A DNA stretch of 64,000 bases from an uncultured Pelagibacteraceae bacterium (GTDB lineage: Bacteria > Pseudomonadota > Alphaproteobacteria > Pelagibacterales > Pelagibacteraceae): positions 1-64,000 of the forward strand of contig CACAYM010000002.1 of NCBI GenBank assembly GCA_902536765.1. Direction: 5' to 3'. Below, piece after piece: positions 17,575 to 25,469 of this stretch (positions are counted from its first letter, which is position 1; each line of letters begins with the position of its first letter). Position numbers and translations under genes: made by a program. Below the pieces are notes generated by a model. It had not been told where the DNA came from, did no database searches, and saw nothing but the letters and a program-made list of their open reading frames with translations.

Positions 17575-17859
17575 CTATACTTTAGATAATTCCCATAATT
17601 GTACGTTTTCTACACATTCTGCATAAATTGCTTTTGCTTTTGGATTATTTCCAGCAGCAAATTCTTTCATTCCTTCCTCATTATGAACTGAAACCTTAAA
17701 CAGAATACCGCTTTTGTCAGGTTTCATTCCTCCAATAGTTTTTTCTGGATAAGCAACACTTTTCCTTACTTCCATACCTTCATCAGACTGCATCCATCCC
17801 ATAAAAGTTTCTAGTTTACCTTCTTTAAGATTAACTAAAGCTAACATTTCTTTTTCCAT
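17575..17859 (-). CDS. Small alpha/beta-barrel-like protein, unknown
   Basis: 94 residues with an alternating strand-helix layout (LALVNLKEGKLETFMGWM, then GILFKVSVHN and VQLWELSKV) resembling stress-responsive dimeric alpha/beta-barrel proteins. No specific family is identified. It has a good upstream AGGAG and sits between the secreted-protein gene and the SnoaL gene. Confidence 0.6.
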   Translation of the reverse strand: MEKEMLALVNLKEGKLETFMGWMQSDEGMEVRKSVAYPEKTIGGMKPDKSGILFKVSVHNEEGMKEFAAGNNPKAKAIYAECVENVQLWELSKV

Positions 17860-17888
17860 TTTATTTCTCCTCTCTTTTTGTAACTGAA

Positions 17889-18272
17889 TTATTTTTTCAT
17901 CGCATTAAACATGCTTAGAGTATCATCAAAAGTCATCATAATTTTAGTTTTTCCTTCATCACTTACTTCAAAATAATGACCAAACATCGTATCCATGTTA
18001 TCAGCAGTTGCATGTACTCTAACAAATACTTTATTACCTTCACTGATCATATCTAAAATTTTTAAATGAAAATTTGGCCATGCAGCTGGAATTTTTGACA
18101 TTGCAGCCATCATTGCTTGTTTACCTTTGTGAACTCCTGATAATGGGTGAACACCTTCTTTACCAGGAAATGTCCATACAATATTGTCATCAATCATATC
18201 ATTAAAAAAAGTTTCCATATCACCTTTGCCAAAAAGCTCATATGCTTTTCTAGTTTGTTCTTTTACATCCAT
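17889..18272 (-). CDS. SnoaL-like/NTF2-family protein
   Basis: 127 residues. An N-terminal helix ending in YELFGKGDMETFFNDMIDD is followed by WTFPGKEGVHPLSGVHKGK, the typical SnoaL-like start for ketosteroid-isomerase-type proteins, then strands with VFVRVHATADN. It is related in fold to the 16138 gene but not closely. The substrate is unknown. A strong GGAGG-type site precedes the ATG. Confidence 0.82.
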   Translation of the reverse strand: MDVKEQTRKAYELFGKGDMETFFNDMIDDNIVWTFPGKEGVHPLSGVHKGKQAMMAAMSKIPAAWPNFHLKILDMISEGNKVFVRVHATADNMDTMFGHYFEVSDEGKTKIMMTFDDTLSMFNAMKK

Positions 18273-18309
18273 TTTTCCTCCATTTGTTTATATTTTAACA
18301 TTGTTTGAT

Positions 18310-18594
18310 TTACATTTTAGAAAAGTCCATAACCTGTGAACATTCTTCTGAAGTAGTATCAAAAAAGTTATTCATATCGCCCAATTGGTCTATGATTGCT
18401 TCTGGACTTTCTGCTTGCCATTTGCAGTACATTTTCATTGAGTTACCTGCACCCATCATAGTCATATGGCATACAGCTTTTTCACCGTTTACTCCCTTTT
18501 TTAAATCCTCAGGAGAAGTAGACCCTACAACCTCATGAAATTTCTTCTTCATTTCTTCAGATTTGAATACGTGTGTTGCTAAATAGTCTTTCAT
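18310..18594 (-). CDS. Small cysteine-containing protein, unknown
   Basis: 94 residues if translation starts at the ATG at 18592-18594, which has a GAAAGGA ribosome-binding site seven bases upstream; an in-frame TTG five codons earlier overlaps that site and is less likely. Sequence features include AVCHMTMMGAGNSMKMYC and EECSQVMDF, giving three cysteines. No family recognised. It is the first gene of the minus-strand small-gene run. Confidence 0.6.
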   Translation of the reverse strand: MKDYLATHVFKSEEMKKKFHEVVGSTSPEDLKKGVNGEKAVCHMTMMGAGNSMKMYCKWQAESPEAIIDQLGDMNNFFDTTSEECSQVMDFSKM

Positions 18595-18673
18595 AATAAA
18601 TCCTTTCAATTTACATTAAATCTTAATTTAATTTAGGAATGTATAGATTTTATTACAATGCAGGTATGCGGTC

Positions 18674-19675
18674 TTATATCCAGTTGGGAAAAGGAAGGCC
18701 CTTTTCTTGAAGAAATTTTTTATTAAACAGCTTTGAGTTGTATTTATCTGATCGATCACACAGTATTGTTACAATAGTTTTTCCTGGTCCAAGTTTTTTA
18801 CCCAATCTAATTGCTCCTGCGATATTTACCCCACAACTTGTTCCTAGACTTAAACCTTCATTTTGAATTAGATCATATAAAATTGGTAAAGATTCTTTAT
18901 CTTCAATTGAAAAAGCTCCGTCAATTTTTGCTTCTGCAAAATTAGCTGTTACTCTACTTGAACCAATACCTTCAGTTATTGAATTTCCTTCTCCTTTTAG
19001 TTCTCCATTTTCTATATAATTGTATAAAGAAGATCCAGCAGGATCAGATAAGTAAATTTTTACATCTTTACTTTTCTCTTTTAAATAACTACTCACACCT
19101 GCAATTGTACCCCCAGTTCCAGAAGCGCAAACAAATGCATCTACCTTTCCATCTGTTTGATCCCAAATTTCAGGTCCTGTTGTTTCATAGTGGCCTTTTG
19201 AATTGGCAGTATTATCAAATTGATTTGCCCAAACTACACCATGATTATTCGAACTTTTTAACTCATCAGCAAGTCTTCCCGCAACTTTTACATAATTCCC
19301 ATCATCTTTATATGGTTTTGGTGGGACAAGTCTTAAATCTGCACCAATATTTTTTAGCATATCTTTTTTTTCTTGTGTTTGATTATCGTTCATAACAATT
19401 ACAGTTTTATAGCCAACTGAATTTCCTATCAAACATAGACCAATACCTGTATTTCCAGCAGTACCTTCAACTATGGTTCCGCCTTTTGATATTAGTTTTT
19501 TTTCTTCTGCGTCTTTAATTAAAGCTAAAGCTGCTCTATCTTTTACTGATCCACCTGGATTTAAATATTCAGCTTTTCCGTAAATATTACAGCCAGTAAT
19601 TTCTGAGGCTGCTTTTAGTTTTACTAATGGAGTGTTTCCAATACCGGAGATAAAGTTATCCTGAGTGCTCTTCAT
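18674..19675 (-). CDS. cysK: Cysteine synthase (O-acetylserine sulfhydrylase)
   Basis: PLP enzyme that makes cysteine from O-acetylserine and sulfide. It has 333 residues, with the PLP-binding Lys45 in [12 protein letters not shown], the substrate loop [11 protein letters not shown] (TSGNTG-like) and the phosphate-binding GTGGT near 185. The C-terminal segment [17 protein letters not shown] is typical. It starts 20 bp inside the cysE gene upstream (overlap 19656-19675), giving a cysE-cysK operon. It is marginally longer than typical CysK (about 310-325). Confidence 0.92.
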   Translation of the reverse strand: MKSTQDNFISGIGNTPLVKLKAASEITGCNIYGKAEYLNPGGSVKDRAALALIKDAEEKKLISKGGTIVEGTAGNTGIGLCLIGNSVGYKTVIVMNDNQTQEKKDMLKNIGADLRLVPPKPYKDDGNYVKVAGRLADELKSSNNHGVVWANQFDNTANSKGHYETTGPEIWDQTDGKVDAFVCASGTGGTIAGVSSYLKEKSKDVKIYLSDPAGSSLYNYIENGELKGEGNSITEGIGSSRVTANFAEAKIDGAFSIEDKESLPILYDLIQNEGLSLGTSCGVNIAGAIRLGKKLGPGKTIVTILCDRSDKYNSKLFNKKFLQEKGLPFPNWI

Positions 19676-20240
19676 TTTTTTCTTCGTTACTTATACCATA
19701 AGGTTTAAATTCTTCACTTGCGGTCCCAACATTTTTAGCCGGTATCCCAACCATAACACCGTTTTCAGGAACGTCTTTTGTCACAACTGCATTAGCTCCA
19801 ATTTTTGCGTTCTTTCCAACTGTTATTGGTCCTAAAACTTGTGCACCTGATCCAATTACAACATTATCTTGTAGGGTAGGGTGTCTTTTAATTTCTCTTT
19901 GTTTATCAGAATTTATACTTGGTGAGATACCACCAAGTGTCGCCATATGATAAATTGTAACGTTGTCTCCTATATCTGATGTTTCACCTATTACTACTCC
20001 CATACCATGATCAATAAATAAATTTTTTCCAATTTTTGCTTTTGGATGAATTTCAATACCAGTCATAAATCTTGAAAACTGTGAAATTATTCTTGCAACT
20101 AAATCAAATTTTGCAATTGCAAAAAAATTTGCGATCCTATGCATAAATACAGCTTTCACTCCTGGATATGTTAAAATCACAGACAGCTTTGATTTTGCTG
20201 CAGGATCTCTTTTTATAATTGATTCTAAAAATTCATTCAT
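19656..20240 (-). CDS. cysE: Serine O-acetyltransferase
   Basis: Acetylates serine with acetyl-CoA to make O-acetylserine, the step before CysK. The 194-residue short (EpsC-like) form has a left-handed beta-helix of hexapeptides, with [38 protein letters not shown], and [18 protein letters not shown]. The catalytic histidine region is [12 protein letters not shown]. It overlaps cysK by 20 bp. Confidence 0.93.
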   Translation of the reverse strand: MNEFLESIIKRDPAAKSKLSVILTYPGVKAVFMHRIANFFAIAKFDLVARIISQFSRFMTGIEIHPKAKIGKNLFIDHGMGVVIGETSDIGDNVTIYHMATLGGISPSINSDKQREIKRHPTLQDNVVIGSGAQVLGPITVGKNAKIGANAVVTKDVPENGVMVGIPAKNVGTASEEFKPYGISNEEKNEEHSG

Positions 20241-20277
20241 AATTTTTTTATTTTTTAGGATTAACTAAAAACTACTT

Positions 20278-20391
20278 TTAACAACAGCAACAAGTGTTTT
20301 CTGGTTTGCACAAACACTCTTTGCCGTTTTCACAAGCACAAGTGTCATTAGTGCAATTGGTACAAATGCATTTTGGATTTTCGCATGCCAT
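20278..20391 (-). CDS. Metallothionein-like Cys-rich micro-protein
   Basis: A 37-residue open frame starting at the ATG of 20389-20391. The sequence begins MACENPKCICTNC and ends NTCCCC. It carries 12 cysteines in CxC, CxxC and CCCC arrangements (for example CACENGKECLC), with almost no hydrophobic residues, as in small metal-binding metallothioneins. The composition is far from chance for such an AT-rich genome. It lies between cysE and the sulfur-dioxygenase-like gene on the same strand, with an upstream AAGAT but no strong ribosome-binding site. Metal binding is inferred. Confidence 0.75.
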   Translation of the reverse strand: MACENPKCICTNCTNDTCACENGKECLCKPENTCCCC

Positions 20392-20444
20392 GATTAAGAT
20401 ATAAATATTAATTGGCTAATTACAATACTTTTATTTACCGCAAA

Positions 20445-21137
20445 TTATAGCTGTTCTAAAGTAAGCCCTTTAACATTAGCAGGGACTGCAACATCCATCA
20501 TCTTAGGATTTGCTAGTTTTAGATTCTCCATTATCTCAGCATATTCTTCTTTTGAACTCACTTGTAATCTTGGGTTATTATTTCTCTCTGTTTCAATCGT
20601 TGAAAACTTTTTACCGTTATAATCATGTGCTGGATAAACTAGAGTTTTTTCAGGAAGTTTTAATAATTTATTAAACAATGAGTCGTAAGCATCAAATGAA
20701 CTACCATTTTGAAAATCTGTTCTTCCTGTGCCATTTATTAACAAAGTATCACCAGTAAAAACTCTATCCTTCATAAAATAACTGTAGGAACAATCCGTAT
20801 GACCTGGGGTATACATAGCTTTTAATTCTATGTTCTCAATATTAATTTTTTCATTATCTTTAACTTTAACATCTATAACTTCTGATTTAGAATTTTCTCC
20901 CATTATTCGTGTACAGCTAGTTCTTTTATTTAACTCGTTAAGAGCAGTAATATGATCAGCGTGAATATGTGTATCTATTACTTTAACTAATTTTAATTTT
21001 AGCTTTTCCAAAATTTTTAAATATTCATTAGTGTGTTCAATAACTGGATCAATAATTAATGCCTCTCGCCCTTCACCGCTTGATATAATGTAAGTGTAAG
21101 TTGAAGATTTAGTATCAAATAACTGCTCAAAGATCAT
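20445..21137 (-). CDS. ETHE1/GloB-like metallo-beta-lactamase-fold persulfide dioxygenase
   Basis: 230 residues of the MBL fold. The metal motif THIHADH is at 56-62, followed by a second histidine in TPGHTDCS, then GDTLLINGTGRTDF and the final YPAHDYNGK. The combination TGRTDFQ and PAHDY is that of the ETHE1-type sulfur dioxygenases, which oxidise glutathione persulfide to sulfite. It is close to cysE/cysK and the peroxiredoxin, consistent with sulfur detoxification. Substrate assignment is by family. Confidence 0.87.
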   Translation of the reverse strand: MIFEQLFDTKSSTYTYIISSGEGREALIIDPVIEHTNEYLKILEKLKLKLVKVIDTHIHADHITALNELNKRTSCTRIMGENSKSEVIDVKVKDNEKINIENIELKAMYTPGHTDCSYSYFMKDRVFTGDTLLINGTGRTDFQNGSSFDAYDSLFNKLLKLPEKTLVYPAHDYNGKKFSTIETERNNNPRLQVSSKEEYAEIMENLKLANPKMMDVAVPANVKGLTLEQL

Positions 21138-21159
21138 AATTTCCTAATATTATAAAAAA

Positions 21160-21188
21160 TTGCAAGGCAAATCAATCTTGCATATAAT
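21160..21188 (+). promoter_or_regulatory. Sigma-70-type promoter with embedded inverted repeat upstream of the peroxiredoxin gene
   Basis: TTGCAA at 21160-21165 and TATAAT at 21183-21188 are separated by 17 bases, an ideal spacing. Between them an inverted repeat TGCAAG/CTTGCA (21161-21166 and 21177-21182, ten-base spacer) overlaps the -35 and abuts the -10. This would be a good place for a dimeric regulator to bind, perhaps a redox sensor. The regulator is unknown. Confidence 0.5.
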
Positions 21189-21220
21189 TTAATTATAAAA
21201 ACTAATCGAGGGTAATTATT

Positions 21221-21883
21221 ATGACACTTAAAATAAATAGCTTAGCTCCTGATTTTAAAGCAAAAACTCAAGAAGGCGACATATCGTTTCATGAGTGGCT
21301 TGGTGATAGTTGGGGTGTTTTGTTTTCACATCCAAAAGATTTTACGCCAGTTTGCACAACAGAATTAGGATCACTAGCAAAAATGAAACCAGAGTTTGAT
21401 GCAAGAAATGTAAAAGTTTTAGGTCTTAGTGTAGATCCAGTTTCTGACCATGTAAAATGGTTAGAAGACATCAAAGATGTTTGTGGTATGAAACCAACAT
21501 ATCCAATTATTGCAGATGAAAAATTGGAAGTAGCAAAACTTTATAATATGCTAGAGGGTGATGCTGGCGTTACTTCAATGGGAAGAACAGCAGTAGATAA
21601 TGAAACAGTGAGAACTGTTTATATAATTAGACCAGATAAAAGAATTGGTCTATTTTTAACATATCCAATGACAACAGGACGAAATTTTGCAGAAATTCTT
21701 AGAGCAATAGACTCAATGCAAAGAACAGCAAAACACAAAATAGCTACTCCTGCTGACTGGAAACCAGGTGAGGATGTAATTATTGTTCCCAAGGTAACTA
21801 ATGAGGAAGCAAAAAAAATATATCCTGATGGATGGGAAACTGTAAAACCTTACTTAAGAAAAGTTCCAGATCCAAATAAATAA
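21221..21883 (+). CDS. 1-Cys peroxiredoxin (Prx6 type)
   Basis: 220 residues. The peroxidatic Cys45 is in DFTPVCTTELG and a conserved Arg follows in the core; the C-terminal arm DWKPGEDVIIVPKVTNEEA is typical of the Prx6/1-Cys group. The enzyme reduces hydroperoxides in the cytosol. A candidate promoter with an inverted repeat lies upstream and a strong hairpin lies just downstream. Confidence 0.93.
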   Translation: MTLKINSLAPDFKAKTQEGDISFHEWLGDSWGVLFSHPKDFTPVCTTELGSLAKMKPEFDARNVKVLGLSVDPVSDHVKWLEDIKDVCGMKPTYPIIADEKLEVAKLYNMLEGDAGVTSMGRTAVDNETVRTVYIIRPDKRIGLFLTYPMTTGRNFAEILRAIDSMQRTAKHKIATPADWKPGEDVIIVPKVTNEEAKKIYPDGWETVKPYLRKVPDPNK

Positions 21884-21893
21884 TTTTAAGATT

Positions 21894-21930
21894 AAAACCG
21901 ACGACTTTTGTTAAAAAAGTTGTTGGTTTT
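21894..21930. terminator. Bidirectional hairpin terminator between the peroxiredoxin and methyltransferase genes
   Basis: A 16-bp stem (AAAACCGACGACTTTT pairs with AAAAGTTGTTGGTTTT through two G-U pairs) with a GTTAA loop. A-run and T-run tails lie on both sides, so it can act on either strand. It overlaps the first bases of the methyltransferase stop region, so it serves the convergent ends of both genes. Confidence 0.75.
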
Positions 21931-22627
21931 AATTTATTATTTCAAAAATATTTTTCTCATCCACTATACGCATAAATTTATTATGATGGGTATAATAGTC
22001 TTTAAAAGTCAAATCTTTAAAATTCTTTATTTCGTGAGTTAGAATATCTTTATTTTTTCTTTTCAGAATAAGACCTAATCCCTGATCAGCTTTGATTGTA
22101 TAGGTATCAATATCTTCTCTTGCTCTAGATTTTACAATTGATTTCCAAACGTCACCGTTCCAACTTGAGTGTGTTTGAGGAATAGTTTGGTGCCAAATTT
22201 TTGAAGGTAAGCAATCGTGAATTAAAATAACACCATTCTCATTTAATACTTTTAGAGAGTTATCTATATCCTTTAATACTTGCTCGTATACATGTAGGCC
22301 ATCAATAAATATAAGATCAAAAGTACTTTTGTTTTCTGCAAAAAATTGATCACTAGTCATTCTGTGCGTACCACCTGATTGTGGATCTATTCCTACTTTT
22401 TCATTAATAATAATTTTAGAAAAGTTAACATCACTTTGACAACCAACTTCTAAATAAGACTTAAATTGTTTCTTTTTTATAATTTGGTTTATTAAATCGA
22501 ACCTACTTGACGTTTTATGCCAATCATAATTTAGTTTCTTTGAAAATCTTTCTTTAGTTAGGAAATATAAAAATCTTCTAAAATATAAGGTAAACCTACT
22601 TGGTAAATCGTCATTTCTTATTATCAT
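21929..22627 (-). CDS. Class I SAM-dependent methyltransferase
   Basis: 232 residues. The glycine-poor SAM-binding start YLEVGCQSDVNFSKI, then FDLIFIDGLHVYEQVLKDIDNSLKVL and NGVILIHDCLPS, are the Methyltransf_24-type core. The substrate is unknown. It overlaps the racemase gene by 4 bp, so the two are co-translated. Confidence 0.8.
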   Translation of the reverse strand: MIIRNDDLPSRFTLYFRRFLYFLTKERFSKKLNYDWHKTSSRFDLINQIIKKKQFKSYLEVGCQSDVNFSKIIINEKVGIDPQSGGTHRMTSDQFFAENKSTFDLIFIDGLHVYEQVLKDIDNSLKVLNENGVILIHDCLPSKIWHQTIPQTHSSWNGDVWKSIVKSRAREDIDTYTIKADQGLGLILKRKNKDILTHEIKNFKDLTFKDYYTHHNKFMRIVDEKNIFEIIN

Positions 22628-23319
22628 TTTGAGTATCTTTCCATAGAAATTTGAGCTAGTAACAAATTTGGATCGATAAATATTTTAGACTCTTTTACTT
22701 TCCTAAACGATTTGTAAGCAAATATTGCAATTGGTATCTCAGTACATCCTAATATTATTTTTTTACACTTCATTTTAAGAAGATAATTTACAGCTGGCCT
22801 CAACACTCTTTCAGCATCTTTTACTTTACCCATCTTCACAAGGTTAATAGCTTTATTTACACTTTTCTTTTGAATTGATTTACTTGGACTTATTAAACTA
22901 AAATTTTTATCAAAATATTTATTATAAACTTTTGTTTCAAGCGTTGCCTCAGTACAAAGTATTCCAATTTTAGAATTGTTTTTACAAGTCTTTTTTGCAT
23001 GTAAAAAAACCTCTTTTGGCATACTTAGTATTGGGATCTTGATATTTTTTTGAATATCTTTGTGCCAATAGTGAGCTGTATTACAAGGCATAACAATAAA
23101 TTTACATTTATTTTTTTGAAGAAGTCTACAGCCTGCAATTAAGCTTTTAAGAACATTTTTATATTTTTTTAAATTTTTAATTCTGTTCGGAATTTTTGAT
23201 TTATTATAGAGCATGAACATAGGATATTTTTGATCAATTTTACCTCTATTGATCACTGCAAGTTTGTTACAAAAGTCTAACCCTGCTCGAGTACCCATTC
23301 CACCAAGAATTCCAATCAT
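22624..23319 (-). CDS. Aspartate/glutamate racemase family protein
   Basis: 231 residues with the two catalytic cysteines in MPCNTAHYW (Cys79) and ILGCTEIPI (Cys192), and the GILGGMGTRAG start. These are the hallmarks of PLP-independent aspartate racemases. The likely reaction is L/D interconversion of aspartate or a related amino acid. It precedes a methyltransferase in a two-gene unit. Confidence 0.88.
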   Translation of the reverse strand: MIGILGGMGTRAGLDFCNKLAVINRGKIDQKYPMFMLYNKSKIPNRIKNLKKYKNVLKSLIAGCRLLQKNKCKFIVMPCNTAHYWHKDIQKNIKIPILSMPKEVFLHAKKTCKNNSKIGILCTEATLETKVYNKYFDKNFSLISPSKSIQKKSVNKAINLVKMGKVKDAERVLRPAVNYLLKMKCKKIILGCTEIPIAIFAYKSFRKVKESKIFIDPNLLLAQISMERYSK

Positions 23320-23402
23320 AAGTAATGTTGATATTATTTTTAAAAATATTGCAAGATATTTATCTCAATTAAGATAAAAGGTACCAAATAGAATTATTAT
23401 TT

Positions 23403-24020
23403 ATGAGTTTTTTGTTTTTAGGTTTTTTTACAGGACTAAGTTTAATTTTAGCTTTGGGTGCCCAAAATATTTTTGTTATAGAGCAAGGTCTTAAAAAAAA
23501 TTACATATTTATTGTTTGTTTAATATGCTCTCTATCAGACATAATTTTAATATTTTTTGGAATTTTTCTTTTTAATTTTTTTGAAAATTATCTATCAGGA
23601 ATAGTTGAATTTATTTTAAATATTTTATTGTTGATATTTTTAATTTATTTTATATTTGAAAAAATAAAGTCAAATTATCAAAATGTTAGTTTTGATGAAC
23701 AAAAAACAGCCTTAACTTTCAAAAGTGTTATAATTAAAACTCTTGGATTTACCTATTTGAACCCACATGTTTATTCAGATACTGTTTTTTTTCTTGGAAA
23801 TTTTTCTAAAAATTTTGAAATTTTTAATAAGTATTATTTCGGTATAGGAGCAGCTATTTCATCGTTTATCTTCTTTTTTTCATTAGGATATATGTCGAAA
23901 TTTTTTTCAAATTATTTAAAGGGTGAAAAAATTTGGAAATATATTAATAACTTTATAATTATATTTATGAGTTGTTTATGTATATATATTTTGAGTGATT
24001 TGTATAATTATTTAATTTAA
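23403..24020 (+). CDS. LysE/ArgO-family amino acid exporter
   Basis: 205 residues with about six transmembrane segments. The start GFFTGLSLILALGAQNIFVIEQGL and later LGFTYLNPHVYSDTVFFLG are LysE/ArgO signatures. Export of basic amino acids is the family role; the actual substrate is not shown. It is monocistronic and ends where the small reverse gene begins. Confidence 0.85.
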   Translation: MSFLFLGFFTGLSLILALGAQNIFVIEQGLKKNYIFIVCLICSLSDIILIFFGIFLFNFFENYLSGIVEFILNILLLIFLIYFIFEKIKSNYQNVSFDEQKTALTFKSVIIKTLGFTYLNPHVYSDTVFFLGNFSKNFEIFNKYYFGIGAAISSFIFFFSLGYMSKFFSNYLKGEKIWKYINNFIIIFMSCLCIYILSDLYNYLI

Positions 24021-24145
24021 GAAAAATTAATAAATCCAAGCCAAGCTAAAAAAAAGACTGCTAACCAAAGTAAACCTTTTATTAAAAAAAATAAAAAACT
24101 TCCAGTAACAAGATATTTAACAATTTTTTTTATTTGATTTTTCAA
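24017..24145 (-). CDS. 42-residue membrane micro-protein (possible)
   Basis: Starting from TTG at 24143-24145, a continuous frame of 42 codons encodes basic residues (KNQIKKIVKY) followed by a hydrophobic helix GSFLFFLIKGLLWLAVFFLAW. It lies 12 bp downstream of the HpsN-like dehydrogenase on the same strand and overlaps the end of the exporter gene by four bases. The one-helix profile and composition support a real small membrane protein. The TTG start lacks a clear ribosome-binding site, so it is tentative. Confidence 0.4.
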   Translation of the reverse strand: MKNQIKKIVKYLVTGSFLFFLIKGLLWLAVFFLAWLGFINFS

Positions 24146-24157
24146 TATATGCTAAAC

Positions 24158-25444
24158 TTAATTTGAATATCCGTATTTTCTCAATCGAACGTCACCAGTT
24201 CTTGCGTGTGCTTCCATGCCTTCGTATCTTGATATTCTAGCGGCTGCGGCTCCAACTTCTTTGGTAGACTCTTTGGTCATTCTTTGGAAGCTCAATGTTT
24301 TAATAAATTTTCCCACAAATAAACCACCAGTATATTTTCCAGCACCTTTTGTTGGTAAAATATGATTTGTACCTGAACACTTATCTCCATAAGCAACAGT
24401 AGTTTCTTCACCAATAAATAATGATCCATAGTTTTTTAGACGATCATGAAACCATTTTAGATTTTTTGTTTGTACCTCTAGGTGTTCCGGAGCATATTCA
24501 TCACTTATTTTTGCCATTTCTTCATCAGAGTCACAAAGAATTACTTCTCCATAATCTTTCCAAGCTGCTTCAGCACTTGTTCTCGGTAATTCTGGAAGTT
24601 CAGAAATTAATTCGGGAACTCTTTTCATAACTTGCTCAGCAAGTTTTTTACTTGTCGTGTAAAGCCATGCAGGTGAATTATATCCATGTTCTGCTTGTCC
24701 AACTAAATCCACAGCAACAATTTCAGGGTCAGCAGTTTCATCTGCTATTATCGCAATTTCTGTTGGTCCAGCAAACAAATCAATACCAACCTTTCCAAAT
24801 AAAATTCTTTTAGCTTCTGCAACAAATTGATTACCTGGTCCAACTAATATGTCTGCAGGTTCATTTCCGAATAATCCATAAGTCATTGCAGCAATAGCTG
24901 GAACACCACCAAGATTTAAAATTACATCTGCTCCACAAAGATTTGCAGTATATATAATAGCTGGATGCGCACCCATTTTTTCTTTTGGAGGACTACAAGC
25001 AATTATATTTTTTACACCTGCAACTTTTGCAGTTGTTACACTCATTACAGCTGATGCTATGTGAGCATACCTTCCACCAGGAATATAACATCCTGCAGTA
25101 TTAACAGGGATTAATTTTTGACCAGCGTAAAGTCCTTTTGAAAGCTCTACCTCGAAATCTTGTCCGTAATTTTTTAGTTGTGCTTCTGCAAATTTTCTTA
25201 CTCTTTCATACGAGAATTGAATATCATCCATAGTTTTTTGATCTAGCGACTTATTTATTTGATTAATTTTTTCTTTAGAAACAATTATCTCTCCGTCAAA
25301 TTTATCAAATTTTTTTGTAAGTTCTTTACAACCAGCTTCTTTTGATTTTTCTAATTCAGATAATAATTTTTGAACAATATCTCTAGTTTTAGTGTCATCT
25401 GATGAAGCAGTTTTAACGGCTTTTTTTAAATATTGAATTCCCAT
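24158..25444 (-). CDS. hpsN: HisD-family dehydrogenase, sulfopropanediol 3-dehydrogenase-like
   Basis: 428 residues of the histidinol-dehydrogenase family. The sequence shows TAGCYIPGGRYAHIASAVMS, LVGPGNQFVAEAKR, IDLFAGPTEIAIIADETADP and AEHGYNSPAWL. Those features match the HpsN-type branch (R-2,3-dihydroxypropane-1-sulfonate to sulfolactate) better than the biosynthetic HisD, as far as I remember the alignments. No his genes are adjacent. The neighbouring phosphate acyltransferase supports a sulfonate or C3 pathway. The activity is inferred and a NAD-dependent alcohol oxidation is likely. Confidence 0.75.
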   Translation of the reverse strand: MGIQYLKKAVKTASSDDTKTRDIVQKLLSELEKSKEAGCKELTKKFDKFDGEIIVSKEKINQINKSLDQKTMDDIQFSYERVRKFAEAQLKNYGQDFEVELSKGLYAGQKLIPVNTAGCYIPGGRYAHIASAVMSVTTAKVAGVKNIIACSPPKEKMGAHPAIIYTANLCGADVILNLGGVPAIAAMTYGLFGNEPADILVGPGNQFVAEAKRILFGKVGIDLFAGPTEIAIIADETADPEIVAVDLVGQAEHGYNSPAWLYTTSKKLAEQVMKRVPELISELPELPRTSAEAAWKDYGEVILCDSDEEMAKISDEYAPEHLEVQTKNLKWFHDRLKNYGSLFIGEETTVAYGDKCSGTNHILPTKGAGKYTGGLFVGKFIKTLSFQRMTKESTKEVGAAAARISRYEGMEAHARTGDVRLRKYGYSN

Positions 25445-25469
25445 TTTGGCAATATTTATATTTTGATTA

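Noticed and set aside
18958-19395. 145-residue open frame antisense to cysK
   Set aside because: Leu/Tyr/His-rich nonsense composition, no start context and exact overlap with the conserved CysK core on the other strand.
22624-23319. Glutamate racemase MurI as the identity of the racemase gene
   Set aside because: The GILGGMG start and MPCNTAHYW context fit aspartate racemases better, and no cell-wall genes are nearby.
24158-25444. Assigning this as biosynthetic histidinol dehydrogenase hisD
   Set aside because: No his operon neighbours, and the sequence pattern resembles the sulfopropanediol dehydrogenase branch; kept as HpsN-like with reduced confidence.
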